Below are positions 1 to 7,703 of a DNA stretch of 15,120 bases, one piece after another. A program made the position numbers and the translations under genes. The first letter of the stretch is position 1; every line of letters begins with the position of its first letter. This DNA is from JBDLID01 sp039715055 (GTDB lineage Bacteria; Desulfobacterota; Desulfobulbia; Desulfobulbales; Desulfocapsaceae), in NCBI GenBank assembly GCA_039715055.1, contig JBDLID010000074.1, positions 1 to 15,120 of the forward strand, in the 5' to 3' direction. The notes beneath the pieces are model-generated. The model ran no database searches. It worked only from the letters and a program-made list of their open reading frames with translations, and was not told the DNA's origin.

Positions 1-504
1 GTCTCGCCGGACGTTATCCGCCGCATCGAAGATGCCCTTGACCACGAGCTCGGTCTGGTTGCCGGAAAAGAGCAGGAACAGGTTGGAGGTATTGACCGCG
101 TCGTTGAACTGCTGGATCGCATGCGGGACAACATGGATGCCGATATTTTAGACACCATTGAAGAAAGCGACCCGGATATGGCTGAAGAGATCCGCAAACG
201 AATGTTCACCTTTGAGAACCTTATCTCTCTGGACGGTCGTTCACTGCAGATGATCCTCCGGGAAGTCAACAACGACTCTCTAACCCTGGCACTGAAAACA
301 GCATCTGATGAGATGCAGGAGAAGATTTTTGCCAATATGTCCGCCCGTGCCGCCGACATGATCAGGGACGACCTTGAAGCCATGGGACCTGTCAGGCTTT
401 CAGAGGTGGAGGCAATGCAGCAGTCCATCGTCAAGATTGCAATGAAACTGGAGGAGGAGGGCAAACTGGTGCTTGGCACCGGAGGCGGTGATGAGCTTGT
501 CTAA
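1..504 (+). CDS. fliG: Flagellar motor switch protein FliG, C-terminal part (5' end outside window)
   Basis: FliG is the rotor switch protein that contacts MotA of the stator and generates torque at the cytoplasmic C-ring. The frame is open from base 1, so the N-terminal domain and start lie upstream; 167 residues are visible. They cover the end of the middle domain, the MFxF-type hinge (MFTF, fragment residues 68-71) and the whole C-terminal torque domain. The charged torque-helix residues known from E. coli are all seen: the Arg in MSARAAD, the adjacent Asp pair in IRDDLEA and the Arg in GPVRLSEVE, with a Lys in ALKTAS upstream. The tail is Gly-rich and ends DELV. The stop overlaps the start of fliH by 14 bases, which suggests translational coupling. 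Identification is firm. Confidence 0.97.
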   Translation, partial: VSPDVIRRIEDALDHELGLVAGKEQEQVGGIDRVVELLDRMRDNMDADILDTIEESDPDMAEEIRKRMFTFENLISLDGRSLQMILREVNNDSLTLALKTASDEMQEKIFANMSARAADMIRDDLEAMGPVRLSEVEAMQQSIVKIAMKLEEEGKLVLGTGGGDELV

Positions 505-1402
505 ATTCTACAAAAAGAGCGCGTCCTTTGTACCTGAAGGGCTCGTCAATAATTCATCATCGACACAATCTGGCCAGTGGCAGCCTGACCAGACTCAACC
601 GCCCCCTGCTCAAAGCGATACCACCGCCCCTGTTGTCCCGTCCACCGATAAAATCAATGGACCCCATAACACTGGCGGGCCCGATGATACGGTTGAGCGA
701 GCAGAGAGCCGGACACCAGCAGACACTGGACAAAATCGCCCGGCCGAACAATCAATACCTGATTCAGGCGATAATCAGGACTTTACGCAATCCTCCTCCC
801 CCGACATCTCTCAACAGTCGCCCCCTGCTCCTTCGTCACCACCACCGAGACCAACCCAGCCTCCTGTAGCCCAGGATTTCGATCTTGAGTCAATCCGCGA
901 AAAGGCTTTTTTTGCCGGTCGTATTGATGGCCGACGTGAGTGTGAAGAGGATTACGAACACACGGCCCAAACAATGCTTTCCGCCTGTAAGCAGCTTGAC
1001 AGCCTTAAGGAGACAATTCTGCTCAACTCTCTGGAGGAGATGCGAAATCTTGTCTTTCTCATTGCCGAAAAAATTATCAGAACGGCGGTGACGGTAGAAG
1101 ACGAAACAATCACCGCCACGCTGGAGCACGCCATTCGCCTCGCCGTTAAATCGGAAGAATTTCATGTCAGAATCAACCCTGAAGATCTCGATATCATAAA
1201 TGAAAGCAAGAAAAAGATCATTGATCAGGTCAGCGGTCTTGAGACCCTTGTCCTGAAACCGGATGCCACCATTGAGCGGGGCGGCTGCCTTTTAGAGTCA
1301 ACGAACTGCATGGTTGACGCGACCATCGATTCACAAATCGAGGCCATCCGTGAAGAGATCATCGATCATTGCGAAAAGCTGCCACCGGCTGTGGGAAAAT
1401 AA
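491..1402 (+). CDS. fliH: Flagellar assembly protein FliH (export ATPase regulator/stator)
   Basis: FliH binds FliI, holds it inactive and links the ATPase complex to FliN and FlhA at the export gate. I chose the ATG at 491 (MSLSKFYKK) because a GGAGG at 481-485 lies 5 bases upstream; a TTG at 473 in the same frame lacks this. The protein is 303 residues. Residues 1 to about 130 are low-complexity, rich in Pro, Gln, Ser and Asp, and probably disordered. The only Trp is at residue 30; in enteric FliH, N-terminal Trp residues contact the C-ring and FlhA. The conserved part runs from about residue 135: a short glycine-spaced helix (AFFAGRIDGRRE), a helical region, then the FliH/VATPase-E-like C-terminal domain with VRINPEDL and ERGGCLLES. 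Its place between fliG and fliI supports the call. Confidence 0.93.
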   Translation: MSLSKFYKKSASFVPEGLVNNSSSTQSGQWQPDQTQPPPAQSDTTAPVVPSTDKINGPHNTGGPDDTVERAESRTPADTGQNRPAEQSIPDSGDNQDFTQSSSPDISQQSPPAPSSPPPRPTQPPVAQDFDLESIREKAFFAGRIDGRRECEEDYEHTAQTMLSACKQLDSLKETILLNSLEEMRNLVFLIAEKIIRTAVTVEDETITATLEHAIRLAVKSEEFHVRINPEDLDIINESKKKIIDQVSGLETLVLKPDATIERGGCLLESTNCMVDATIDSQIEAIREEIIDHCEKLPPAVGK

Positions 1403-2773
1403 GTGTCTCTTATTAACTGCTCCATTGATGATATCGAGCCCATCCGCATCTGGGGCAAAGTCACCAAAATTGTCGGTCTTGTCATAGAGGGTCATTGCCC
1501 TAAGGCTACTGTTGGTTCTCTCTGCCAGGTTACACCGTTAAACGATCCCAAGCCTGTCCTTGCTGAAGTGGTCGGCTTCAAGGAGAACAGCGCTCTTCTC
1601 ATGCCGTTGGGTGACCTCAGGGGCCTTGGCCCGGGCAGTCAAATCAGGGTCGTCAAACAGCATGCCTCCATCAAAGTCGGCAGCAACCTGCTCGGCCGGG
1701 TTATCGACGGCATGGAGAACCCGCTGGACGATCACCCTGCCCCGCTTCTTACCAATGACCACCAGCTTTACTCATTGCCGCCCGATCCCATGAAGAGAAA
1801 AAACATCTCTGAAATTCTCGGGCTTGGTGTTCGCTCCATCGACAGTTTCCTGACTTGTGGAATGGGGCAGCGAATGGGGATCATGGCCGGGTCAGGCGTT
1901 GGTAAATCAGTACTGCTCGGTATGATGGCCCGATACGCCAAGGCAGACGTCAATGTCATTGCCCTTATTGGTGAACGTGGCCGGGAGGTGCGCGAGTTCA
2001 TAGAGCGCGATCTTGGCAAAGAAGGCCTTGCCCGTTCAGTGATCGTTGTTGTGACATCCGATCAGGCACCATTGCTTCGCATGCGAGGTGCCTTTGTCGC
2101 CACAGCCATTGCCGAGTTTTTTGCCAAGCAGGGAAAAAACGTCCTCCTGATGATGGATTCAGTAACCCGCTTTGCCATGGCCATGAGGGAAATCGGTCTT
2201 GCTGTCGGCGAACCGCCGACCACCAAGGGGTATACTCCGTCTGTTTTTGCAACCCTGCCCAAACTGCTCGAACGTGCCGGTCGTTTTCATAGCGGCGGTT
2301 CCATCACAGGTTTGTATACCGTTCTTGTTGAAGGCGATGACATGAACGACCCTGTTGCCGATTCTGTCCGCTCCATCCTTGATGGCCATATTGTTCTGTC
2401 CAGGTCCCTGGCCGCCCGCAACCACTACCCTGCTGTAGATATTCTCAATTCGGCAAGCAGGATCATGCGGGACATTACAACCTCAAGACATATCGAACTT
2501 GCCGGCAGGGCCCGGGATGTTCTCGCCACCTATGATGAGGCTGAAGATCTCATCAATATAGGAGCCTATGTCAAAGGATCCAATACTAAAATCGACTATG
2601 CCCTGACAAGAATTGACCCGATCACTGATTTTCTCAAACAACGTTTCGACGAAACCTCCACTGTCCAGCAGGCCATTGAAGAACTTGGTGATATCCTCAG
2701 TGACCGCAGGGAAGACTCGACTGAAGCGCCATCCGATCGAAGACAGACGAATTTCAGTGATGAAGGAGTTTGA
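1403..2773 (+). CDS. fliI: Flagellum-specific ATP synthase FliI (type III export ATPase)
   Basis: FliI is the hexameric ATPase that unloads chaperone-substrate complexes at the flagellar export gate. The 456-residue protein has the F1/V/T3SS ATPase layout: an N-terminal beta-barrel to about residue 100, then the nucleotide-binding domain. The Walker A loop AGSGVGKS spans residues 162-169, with Lys168. The catalytic Glu191 lies in IGERGREVREF, and Walker B ends at Asp252 in VLLMMDSVTRFAMAMRE. The start is a GTG directly after the fliH stop; a weak GGGA at 1393-1396 precedes it and no in-frame ATG lies near. The C-terminal tail is acidic and polar. The stop shares bases with the fliJ start (TGATG). 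Confidence 0.97.
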   Translation: MSLINCSIDDIEPIRIWGKVTKIVGLVIEGHCPKATVGSLCQVTPLNDPKPVLAEVVGFKENSALLMPLGDLRGLGPGSQIRVVKQHASIKVGSNLLGRVIDGMENPLDDHPAPLLTNDHQLYSLPPDPMKRKNISEILGLGVRSIDSFLTCGMGQRMGIMAGSGVGKSVLLGMMARYAKADVNVIALIGERGREVREFIERDLGKEGLARSVIVVVTSDQAPLLRMRGAFVATAIAEFFAKQGKNVLLMMDSVTRFAMAMREIGLAVGEPPTTKGYTPSVFATLPKLLERAGRFHSGGSITGLYTVLVEGDDMNDPVADSVRSILDGHIVLSRSLAARNHYPAVDILNSASRIMRDITTSRHIELAGRARDVLATYDEAEDLINIGAYVKGSNTKIDYALTRIDPITDFLKQRFDETSTVQQAIEELGDILSDRREDSTEAPSDRRQTNFSDEGV

Positions 2774-3213
2774 TGAAACCGTTTCGTCTCGATTCTGTTC
2801 TCAAGCATCGTAAACGATTGGAAGAACAGGCCTCCGCACGTTACACCCGCGCCAAACTTGATCTCGAAGAAGCCCGGTCCCGCCTCCACAAAAGTCAGCA
2901 GGAACGTATGGGTCTTGCTGACCAACTCAAAAAAAAACAATTAGAAGGCATAGATTGTGGTGAACTTGTCCGATACGAAACACATATCCTGTTTCTGAAA
3001 GGACAAATCGCTGAGCTGGAAAACCTTGTAAACCGGAAACAACAGATCACTGAATCAAAACACCGTGACCTTATAAACAGGAGCAAGGACAGAAAAATTC
3101 TCGAATCCCTCAAGGAAAAACAGAACAGCCAATACCGCACCTATCTTGATAAAAAAGAAACCGCCCTTCTCGATGAGATCGGTGTCGTTTACCACGACAG
3201 GGCAAAGGAGTAA
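2773..3213 (+). CDS. fliJ: Flagellar export protein FliJ (ATPase stalk/chaperone escort)
   Basis: FliJ is a coiled-coil protein that sits in the central pore of the FliI hexamer and recycles export chaperones. The 146-residue product is almost wholly charged helix, typical for the family, and starts with the family pattern FRLDSVLKHRKRLEEQ. A heptad-like pattern runs from about residue 15 to 125. The ATG at 2773 overlaps the fliI stop, and GAAGGAG at 2762-2768 gives a good Shine-Dalgarno. A TTG one codon upstream is unlikely to be used. FliJ sequences diverge widely, so the call rests on the N-terminal pattern, the size, the coiled coil and the position after fliI. Confidence 0.92.
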   Translation: MKPFRLDSVLKHRKRLEEQASARYTRAKLDLEEARSRLHKSQQERMGLADQLKKKQLEGIDCGELVRYETHILFLKGQIAELENLVNRKQQITESKHRDLINRSKDRKILESLKEKQNSQYRTYLDKKETALLDEIGVVYHDRAKE

Positions 3214-3268
3214 CTGCCCTGCCCTGAATCAAACTAAAGGCCGCCGGCCAAACCCACGTCATCCTGCC

Positions 3269-3838
3269 ATGAAAACTTCAATGATCCTTCTTTCCTGCCT
3301 GGTTTGGTCATCTCTCACCATCGACTCCGCAATAGCCTCAGAAAAGAGTGTTGATACCAAAGCAGAACCATCTGCTCCCGCAACAGCTGCCAGACCCGAA
3401 AAAAAGACCTCTTTTGATTCTGTTGAAGAAAGAAGGATCTATCAGACCCTGCAGCAGGAAAAAGAAGGACTGCGCCTTGAAAAAAAACTGCTTGAGGAGA
3501 AGGAAAAGGAGCTAAAGACCTTGGAAGCCGAAGTCGATAAGAAGCTTGAACAGGTTAATCTCAAGATAGAAAACGTAAAAAAGATCAAAGCCGATATCGA
3601 GGCCCTGCTCACTGAAAAAAATATAGAGGAACAGAAAAGAATAAAAGAATTGAGCAAGATATACGAAAAAATGACACCTGCAAAAGCCGCCATAACCCTT
3701 GCTTCTTTAGACGAACGACTTGCAGCAGATCTGCTCGCCAACATGAAAGTCAAATCAGCAGCCCGCATTCTCGACAACCTTGATAAGGCAACAGCGGCAA
3801 AGCTGAGCCGGACTTTTACGATTACGACAACGGAATAA
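3269..3838 (+). CDS. MotE/YlxF-like secreted coiled-coil protein with MgtE-N-type C-terminus
   Basis: This 189-residue protein has three parts. Residues 1-23 form a signal peptide (MKTSMILLSCLVWSSLTIDS then AIA before the likely cleavage). Residues about 50-130 are a strongly charged coiled coil. Residues about 132-183 resemble the MgtE intracellular N domain, with KMTPAKAAITLASLDERLAA, then LLANMKVKSAARILDNLD. Genes of this layout lie between fliJ and fliK in many bacteria: B. subtilis ylxF holds that position, and MotE of Sinorhizobium is described as a periplasmic chaperone for the motility protein MotC. The function here is therefore inferred to be periplasmic and linked to motor assembly. 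The ATG at 3269 was chosen because it starts the signal peptide; it has no clear Shine-Dalgarno. The open frame extends upstream to a TTG at 3146, inside fliJ. Confidence 0.8.
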   Translation: MKTSMILLSCLVWSSLTIDSAIASEKSVDTKAEPSAPATAARPEKKTSFDSVEERRIYQTLQQEKEGLRLEKKLLEEKEKELKTLEAEVDKKLEQVNLKIENVKKIKADIEALLTEKNIEEQKRIKELSKIYEKMTPAKAAITLASLDERLAADLLANMKVKSAARILDNLDKATAAKLSRTFTITTTE

Positions 3839-3844
3839 GACAAA

Positions 3845-5311
3845 ATGACAACCACTCCATTCCCGGTCGCCCCCAGCCCCCCTGCTTCTCGTGATGCTTC
3901 TTTTCAAGAGGTTCAGACATCAGAAGACAATCAAGCCGAATTTGAACCCCTGCTCCGGGAGGCCATGGACGATGACGCTTCTCATCAACCTGCTGATTCA
4001 GCAGATGATTCATCAGAACAGTCGGCAGCAGTGGTTGCCACTGCTCAGGCTGAACCTCTACAACTCGTCTCATCGCAGCAGAAAACACCCCTGCCATTAT
4101 CAGCTCCTCCCGGGCAGCAGGCTGTCTGTCAGCAGGTATCTATTGACGCCATTCAGGAACAGGGACTTGCCAATCTGAGTTCAACCGGAACAACTGATAA
4201 CAAGGCAGAGCTTGAAGCAATCCACAAGGCACCTGAGATTCAGGTTCAAAACTCCACTGAGACCGGCCGGCCAAGGGAAGCTTTCATGGCTTCTGCCAAT
4301 TCCAAAGGCATAGAGAATCACAGTGAGGCTATCTTAGCCAACCAGATTAGGGACATACTCAATCAGGCAGGGATGGATCAAAGAGTAGTTATCACCCGTG
4401 CTGACAAAAACATCCAGAACAGTAAAGAGCTGCCATCTTTTCATATTACACAGACAGTCCAGGGGGAAACCGTCAAAACCAGCATTGCAGCCGATTCAGC
4501 GATGCCCATTGGTCTTCAGATTCAAGCCGTTGTCAACCCTTCAGAATCAAACAGCAATCGACTTGAGGGGTTGCGCCATCATTTTGGAGAGCAGTTTCTC
4601 CATGCAAAAATTGACCAGGCCGGCGACAAGGGTCTCGATGGTGAACCTCAAGGCAACAGCAGCTCTGATCAGCAGGGAAACGGCCAGGGAAATCAATTCG
4701 GCAGGCAGCAGGGTCTGTCGTCCATGTTTTTCAATGGTGCACCCCTCAACACCGAGGCTGTTTCCTCGGCAACCTTCAGTGAAACCCTGAGTAGTGCAAC
4801 ACCATCCGCCCTGTCCTATGGAACACAAGGTCACAGCACCTTTATTCCGCCGGTTCCCCAGGGTGAGATCGTTAACCATCTCGTTGAACGTTTTGCCAAT
4901 AACCCAAGACTTCAGACTTCAAAACTCACACTGCAGCTTCATCCGGCAGAGCTTGGCGAGCTGAAAATCAACATTATGGTCGAAGGCGATGCCATCAAGG
5001 CCAACATAGGGGTACAGACTCTGCAGGTTCAGGAACTTATCGATCGCAACATGAACAAACTGCGAACTGTTCTTGAAGAGCAGGGTTTTATCGTCGAAGA
5101 TTTCCAGATCACCCTGAACTCTGACACCGGCGATCAGTTGGATTTCTTCCAGGAAGGGTTCCAGTCCATGGAAAATTTTGCTGATGACACCAGGTCGCAG
5201 CAGAATGAGGACGAATTTGACCTTACCCTTGAATCCACCTCAGTAGACCTCGATGAGACACAACATCTCAATCCAAATGATGAGGAGAGCGGGATCAATG
5301 TTACCGTTTAA
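3845..5311 (+). CDS. fliK: Flagellar hook-length control protein FliK
   Basis: FliK is a secreted molecular ruler: it measures the hook and then switches FlhB from hook to filament export. The protein has 488 residues. The first 335 or so are a low-complexity, Gln/Ser/Ala/Pro-rich ruler region, with a Gly/Gln/Asn-rich stretch near residues 265-295 that includes QGNGQGNQFGRQQG. The C-terminal Flg_hook domain (about 340-430) is clear, with LTLQLHPAELGELKI at 361-375 and then NMNKLRTVLEEQGF. The tail after it is acidic. The ATG at 3845 follows motE by 6 bases, and a weak GGA overlaps the upstream stop. Only the C-terminal domain is diagnostic, but the position before flgD-flgE makes the call secure. 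Confidence 0.93.
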   Translation: MTTTPFPVAPSPPASRDASFQEVQTSEDNQAEFEPLLREAMDDDASHQPADSADDSSEQSAAVVATAQAEPLQLVSSQQKTPLPLSAPPGQQAVCQQVSIDAIQEQGLANLSSTGTTDNKAELEAIHKAPEIQVQNSTETGRPREAFMASANSKGIENHSEAILANQIRDILNQAGMDQRVVITRADKNIQNSKELPSFHITQTVQGETVKTSIAADSAMPIGLQIQAVVNPSESNSNRLEGLRHHFGEQFLHAKIDQAGDKGLDGEPQGNSSSDQQGNGQGNQFGRQQGLSSMFFNGAPLNTEAVSSATFSETLSSATPSALSYGTQGHSTFIPPVPQGEIVNHLVERFANNPRLQTSKLTLQLHPAELGELKINIMVEGDAIKANIGVQTLQVQELIDRNMNKLRTVLEEQGFIVEDFQITLNSDTGDQLDFFQEGFQSMENFADDTRSQQNEDEFDLTLESTSVDLDETQHLNPNDEESGINVTV

Positions 5312-5332
5312 TCCCCACGAGAGGACCATGCA

Positions 5333-6178
5333 ATGAGTTACATCCCAGGACTCTTTCAGGCACCGACTACCGAAGGGACACAAAGCCCTTCCGTTGCAGA
5401 CAATCCCGCTATCATGGGCAAGCAGGATTTTCTCACCCTGCTTGTTGCCCAGCTGCAGAACCAGGATCCTCTCAACCCTGATGACCCAACCGAATTTACT
5501 GCCCAGCTGGCACAGTTCAGCTCCCTTGAGCAGCTGTTTAATCTCAATGAAGGCATGGATGAACTGGCCGCAGCCCAATCGGGCTCAGATAACATGGCGG
5601 CTCTTAGTCTGATCGGCAAAGATGTGACCTATTTCGGCTCAAAGTTCAACTATTCCGGAGAACCGGTAACACTTGGATATCAGCTGGACGGCCAGGCCGC
5701 CAGGGTCACCCTGACAATCCAGGCAGCAGGTGGGGCCGTGGTGAAGACCATAGACAGTCGTGAACTCACTGCCGGTAATCACTACCTGAGTTGGGACGGT
5801 AAGGATATGGACGGCAATGCTGTTGCCCCTGGGGATTATCATCTCACCATCCAGGCAGCCGCAGCAATTGATGGATCAACAGTGGCTGCAGCCCCACTGA
5901 TCCGCTCATCTGTCACAGGCGTTGATCTCGATGAAACTGAAGGCAACACTCTTCTTACCCAAATGGGCAAGGTTGCTTTAAATGATATCATCGGCGTGTT
6001 TGACACCAATATTTCGCAACAAGGATACTCTCAAGACGGGACGACATCCAACCAATCCACCTCATCGGTCATCGAAGACGCTGCCGACACAGCGCAGACC
6101 GTGGCCGAAGCGGTGGATACAGTTACCGGTACCAGCAGTGCTCCCACGGATGAAGAGCAGCCGGCCTCAGTTAATTGA
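5333..6178 (+). CDS. flgD: Flagellar hook assembly (cap) protein FlgD
   Basis: FlgD caps the growing hook and guides FlgE polymerisation; it is exported and later discarded. Residues 29-72 hold the conserved N-terminal block GKQDFLTLLVAQLQNQDPLN followed by FTAQLAQFSSLEQL. Residues about 100-180 form the Ig/tudor-like FlgD domain, including YLSWDGKDMDGNAVAPGDYHL. The protein is 281 residues, longer than the roughly 230 of enteric FlgD; the extra length is a Thr/Ser/Ala/Glu-rich C-terminal tail from about residue 230. GAGGA at 5321-5325 lies 7 bases before the ATG. A nearer ATG at 5328 hits a stop after two codons and is not used. Confidence 0.96.
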   Translation: MSYIPGLFQAPTTEGTQSPSVADNPAIMGKQDFLTLLVAQLQNQDPLNPDDPTEFTAQLAQFSSLEQLFNLNEGMDELAAAQSGSDNMAALSLIGKDVTYFGSKFNYSGEPVTLGYQLDGQAARVTLTIQAAGGAVVKTIDSRELTAGNHYLSWDGKDMDGNAVAPGDYHLTIQAAAAIDGSTVAAAPLIRSSVTGVDLDETEGNTLLTQMGKVALNDIIGVFDTNISQQGYSQDGTTSNQSTSSVIEDAADTAQTVAEAVDTVTGTSSAPTDEEQPASVN

Positions 6179-6231
6179 CCTGAACCAGACCTGCAAAGAC
6201 GGGTCAGTCGGGTTGTTTCAAGGAGGTTTCA

Positions 6232-7503
6232 ATGGGAATTCAAAGTGCACTTTACAGTGGGGTCTCAGGGCTCAACACCAACTCTCAGGCCATGAGTGTG
6301 ATCGGCAACAACCTTGCCAATACCAACACCATCGGCTTTAAGGGGGCACGAACGGTTTTTTCCGATCTTTTATCGAGTACCATCTTCGGCTCCGGCGGAG
6401 TTTCCCAGGTCGGACGTGGCGTCAACGTTTCAACAGTTGATAACGTTTTCAGTCAGGGCACCTTTGAGGCCACCGCCTCAAATACAGACGTGGCCATTGA
6501 AGGCGGTGGTTTTTTTATGCTCAAGGAAGTAGGCAATGATGCCACCTTTTATTCAAGAGCCGGTGCCTTTCGTTTTGACGACGAAGGATTTCTCGTCAAC
6601 CCGGAGGGGTATCGTGTCCAGGGTAAACCCTATGACGCCAATGGCGCACTGATCGCTGGCGACCCCACCGACATCCAGGTCCAGAATACCGGACTGGTCA
6701 CTGCCAATGTAACCACCGAGATGGGCCTCAACACAAACCTCGATGCCAGTGAAGATGTGATTGCGGCCCCATTTGCCTGGGATGACACCACGACCTTTAA
6801 TTATTCGGCCTCCACCCAGGTATATGATACCCTTGGCAACCCTCATCTGCTGACCGCCTACTTCAAAAAAACGGCAGACAATACCTGGGACTGGTACTGG
6901 AGTGCGGAAGATTCCAACGATCCGCCAAATATACTCGGAGCAGGCGGTAACCCCAACGCGGTGGCAGGCACACTGAACTTCGATACAGATGGAGTGCTGG
7001 CCGCCGCTCCGGTCACCGGCAACATTGATGCCGGTGACCTTGCCTGGGACAATGGTTCTGCAGACACCGGTATCACCGTCACCTTTGACACCACCCAGTT
7101 TAACTCGGACTCGGTGGTGATCGCCCAGGATCAAAACGGTTTTGGAGCAGGAAATCTCACCGGAGTTACCATTGATGAGGAAGGCACGGTGATCGCATCC
7201 TATTCAAATGGCGAACAGACCTCCATAGCCGCCCTTGTATTATCCAAGTTCACAAACCCCGGCGGTCTCGAACTGGTCGGCTCAAACCTGTATCGGTCTA
7301 CAGCCGAGGCAGGTCCTCCGCGCACCGGCCTGCCGGGCCCGGAACTTGGCAAAATATTTACAAACTCTCTGGAGCAGTCCAATGTCGACATGGGCCAGCA
7401 GTTTGTCAAAATGATAACAGTACAGCGTGGCTTTCAGGCCAACTCCAAAATCATAACAACGGTGGATGAGCTGCTTGGAGAGTTAATTAATCTCAAGCGG
7501 TAA
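6232..7503 (+). CDS. flgE: Flagellar hook protein FlgE
   Basis: FlgE forms the curved hook (universal joint) outside the cell. The 423-residue protein has the axial-protein N-terminus GIQSALYSGVSGLNTNSQAM, followed by IGNNLANTNTIGFKGAR. The middle D1/D2 region is rich in Asp, Asn, Gly and Thr. The C-terminal axial signature includes LEQSNVDMGQQFVKMI, then VQRGFQANSKIITTVDELL. The size and the full D2 domain favour FlgE over the shorter rod proteins FlgF and FlgG. A strong AAGGAGG at 6220-6226 lies 5 bases before the ATG, consistent with high expression of a structural protein. An intrinsic terminator follows about 45 bases after the stop. Confidence 0.96.
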   Translation: MGIQSALYSGVSGLNTNSQAMSVIGNNLANTNTIGFKGARTVFSDLLSSTIFGSGGVSQVGRGVNVSTVDNVFSQGTFEATASNTDVAIEGGGFFMLKEVGNDATFYSRAGAFRFDDEGFLVNPEGYRVQGKPYDANGALIAGDPTDIQVQNTGLVTANVTTEMGLNTNLDASEDVIAAPFAWDDTTTFNYSASTQVYDTLGNPHLLTAYFKKTADNTWDWYWSAEDSNDPPNILGAGGNPNAVAGTLNFDTDGVLAAAPVTGNIDAGDLAWDNGSADTGITVTFDTTQFNSDSVVIAQDQNGFGAGNLTGVTIDEEGTVIASYSNGEQTSIAALVLSKFTNPGGLELVGSNLYRSTAEAGPPRTGLPGPELGKIFTNSLEQSNVDMGQQFVKMITVQRGFQANSKIITTVDELLGELINLKR

Positions 7504-7529
7504 GTTGTCAATATTTTGACCTTATCATT

Positions 7530-7541
7530 TCATCATGATGA
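7530..7541. repeat. 12-bp perfect palindrome TCATCATGATGA
   Basis: The sequence reads the same on both strands over 12 bases and lies between the flgE stop and the terminator stem. Its half (TTCATCAT) recurs as part of an inverted repeat in the motA leader (7704-7742). It could be a protein-binding site or a chance palindrome; nothing else here decides. Confidence 0.4.
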
Positions 7542-7546
7542 TTGCA

Positions 7547-7579
7547 GGGGTTGTTGGTCATGGACCGGCAACCCCTTTT
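7547..7579 (+). terminator. Intrinsic (Rho-independent) terminator after flgE
   Basis: GGGGTTGTTGGTC at 7547-7559 pairs with GACCGGCAACCCC at 7563-7575 across a 3-base loop, giving a 13-bp stem with two G-U wobbles in the RNA. Four T residues follow directly (7576-7579). It sits 43 bases after the flgE stop and upstream of a candidate promoter for motA, as expected at a transcription-unit boundary. Confidence 0.8.
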
Positions 7580-7638
7580 ATGGTCTGGCACCAGGTAAAA
7601 TCATTGTCCGATTATGAATTTTTCTTAAATCAATGACC

Positions 7639-7648
7639 GGTTTAAACC
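7639..7648. repeat. 10-bp palindrome GGTTTAAACC upstream of motA promoter
   Basis: This is a perfect 10-base dyad ending 14 bases before the GG of the sigma-54-like element at 7662-7677. It could be a regulator operator, but it is too near the promoter for a classical sigma-54 enhancer site. Only the symmetry is seen; its role is inference. Confidence 0.3.
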
Positions 7649-7661
7649 AAAAACATGGTTG

Positions 7662-7677
7662 CGGTATGAATTTTGCA
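7662..7677 (+). promoter_or_regulatory. Candidate sigma-54 (RpoN) promoter for motA
   Basis: The sequence CGGTATGAATTTTGCA has the invariant GG at 7663-7664 and GC at 7675-7676 separated by exactly 10 bases, plus the favoured TTGCA at -12. The -24 half is only a partial match to TGGCAC. The start of transcription would fall near 7688, giving a leader of about 70 bases before motA. It lies downstream of the flgE terminator, where a promoter is needed, and RpoN control of flagellar genes is common in proteobacteria. Not experimentally shown. Confidence 0.55.
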
Positions 7678-7703
7678 AAACTTAGTTTTCAGATTCAAGC
7701 CGC

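Noticed and set aside
3239..3249. GC-rich mirror GGCCGCCGGCC between fliJ and the MotE-like gene, considered as a terminator
   Set aside because: The stem is only 4-5 bp with a very short loop and no T run follows, so it is unlikely to terminate or fold stably.
6553..7134. 193-codon open frame on the - strand inside flgE
   Set aside because: It lies wholly antisense to the well-supported flgE frame, has no recognisable domain, and its composition reflects the codon bias of flgE on the other strand.
7586..7616. TGGCAC at 7586-7591, and TAAA plus CCGATTAT (sigma-28-like pieces), in the flgE-motA gap
   Set aside because: The TGGCAC is not followed by GC at the required 10-base spacing. The TAAA and CCGAT pieces are about 8 bases apart instead of 15, so neither forms a proper promoter.
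7535..7636. 33-codon open frame in the flgE-motA gap (starts with two ATGs), considered as an SwrD/FlbD-type small gene
   Set aside because: It has no Shine-Dalgarno, runs straight through the terminator hairpin, and the peptide does not resemble the small FlbD/SwrD proteins that occur here in some clusters.
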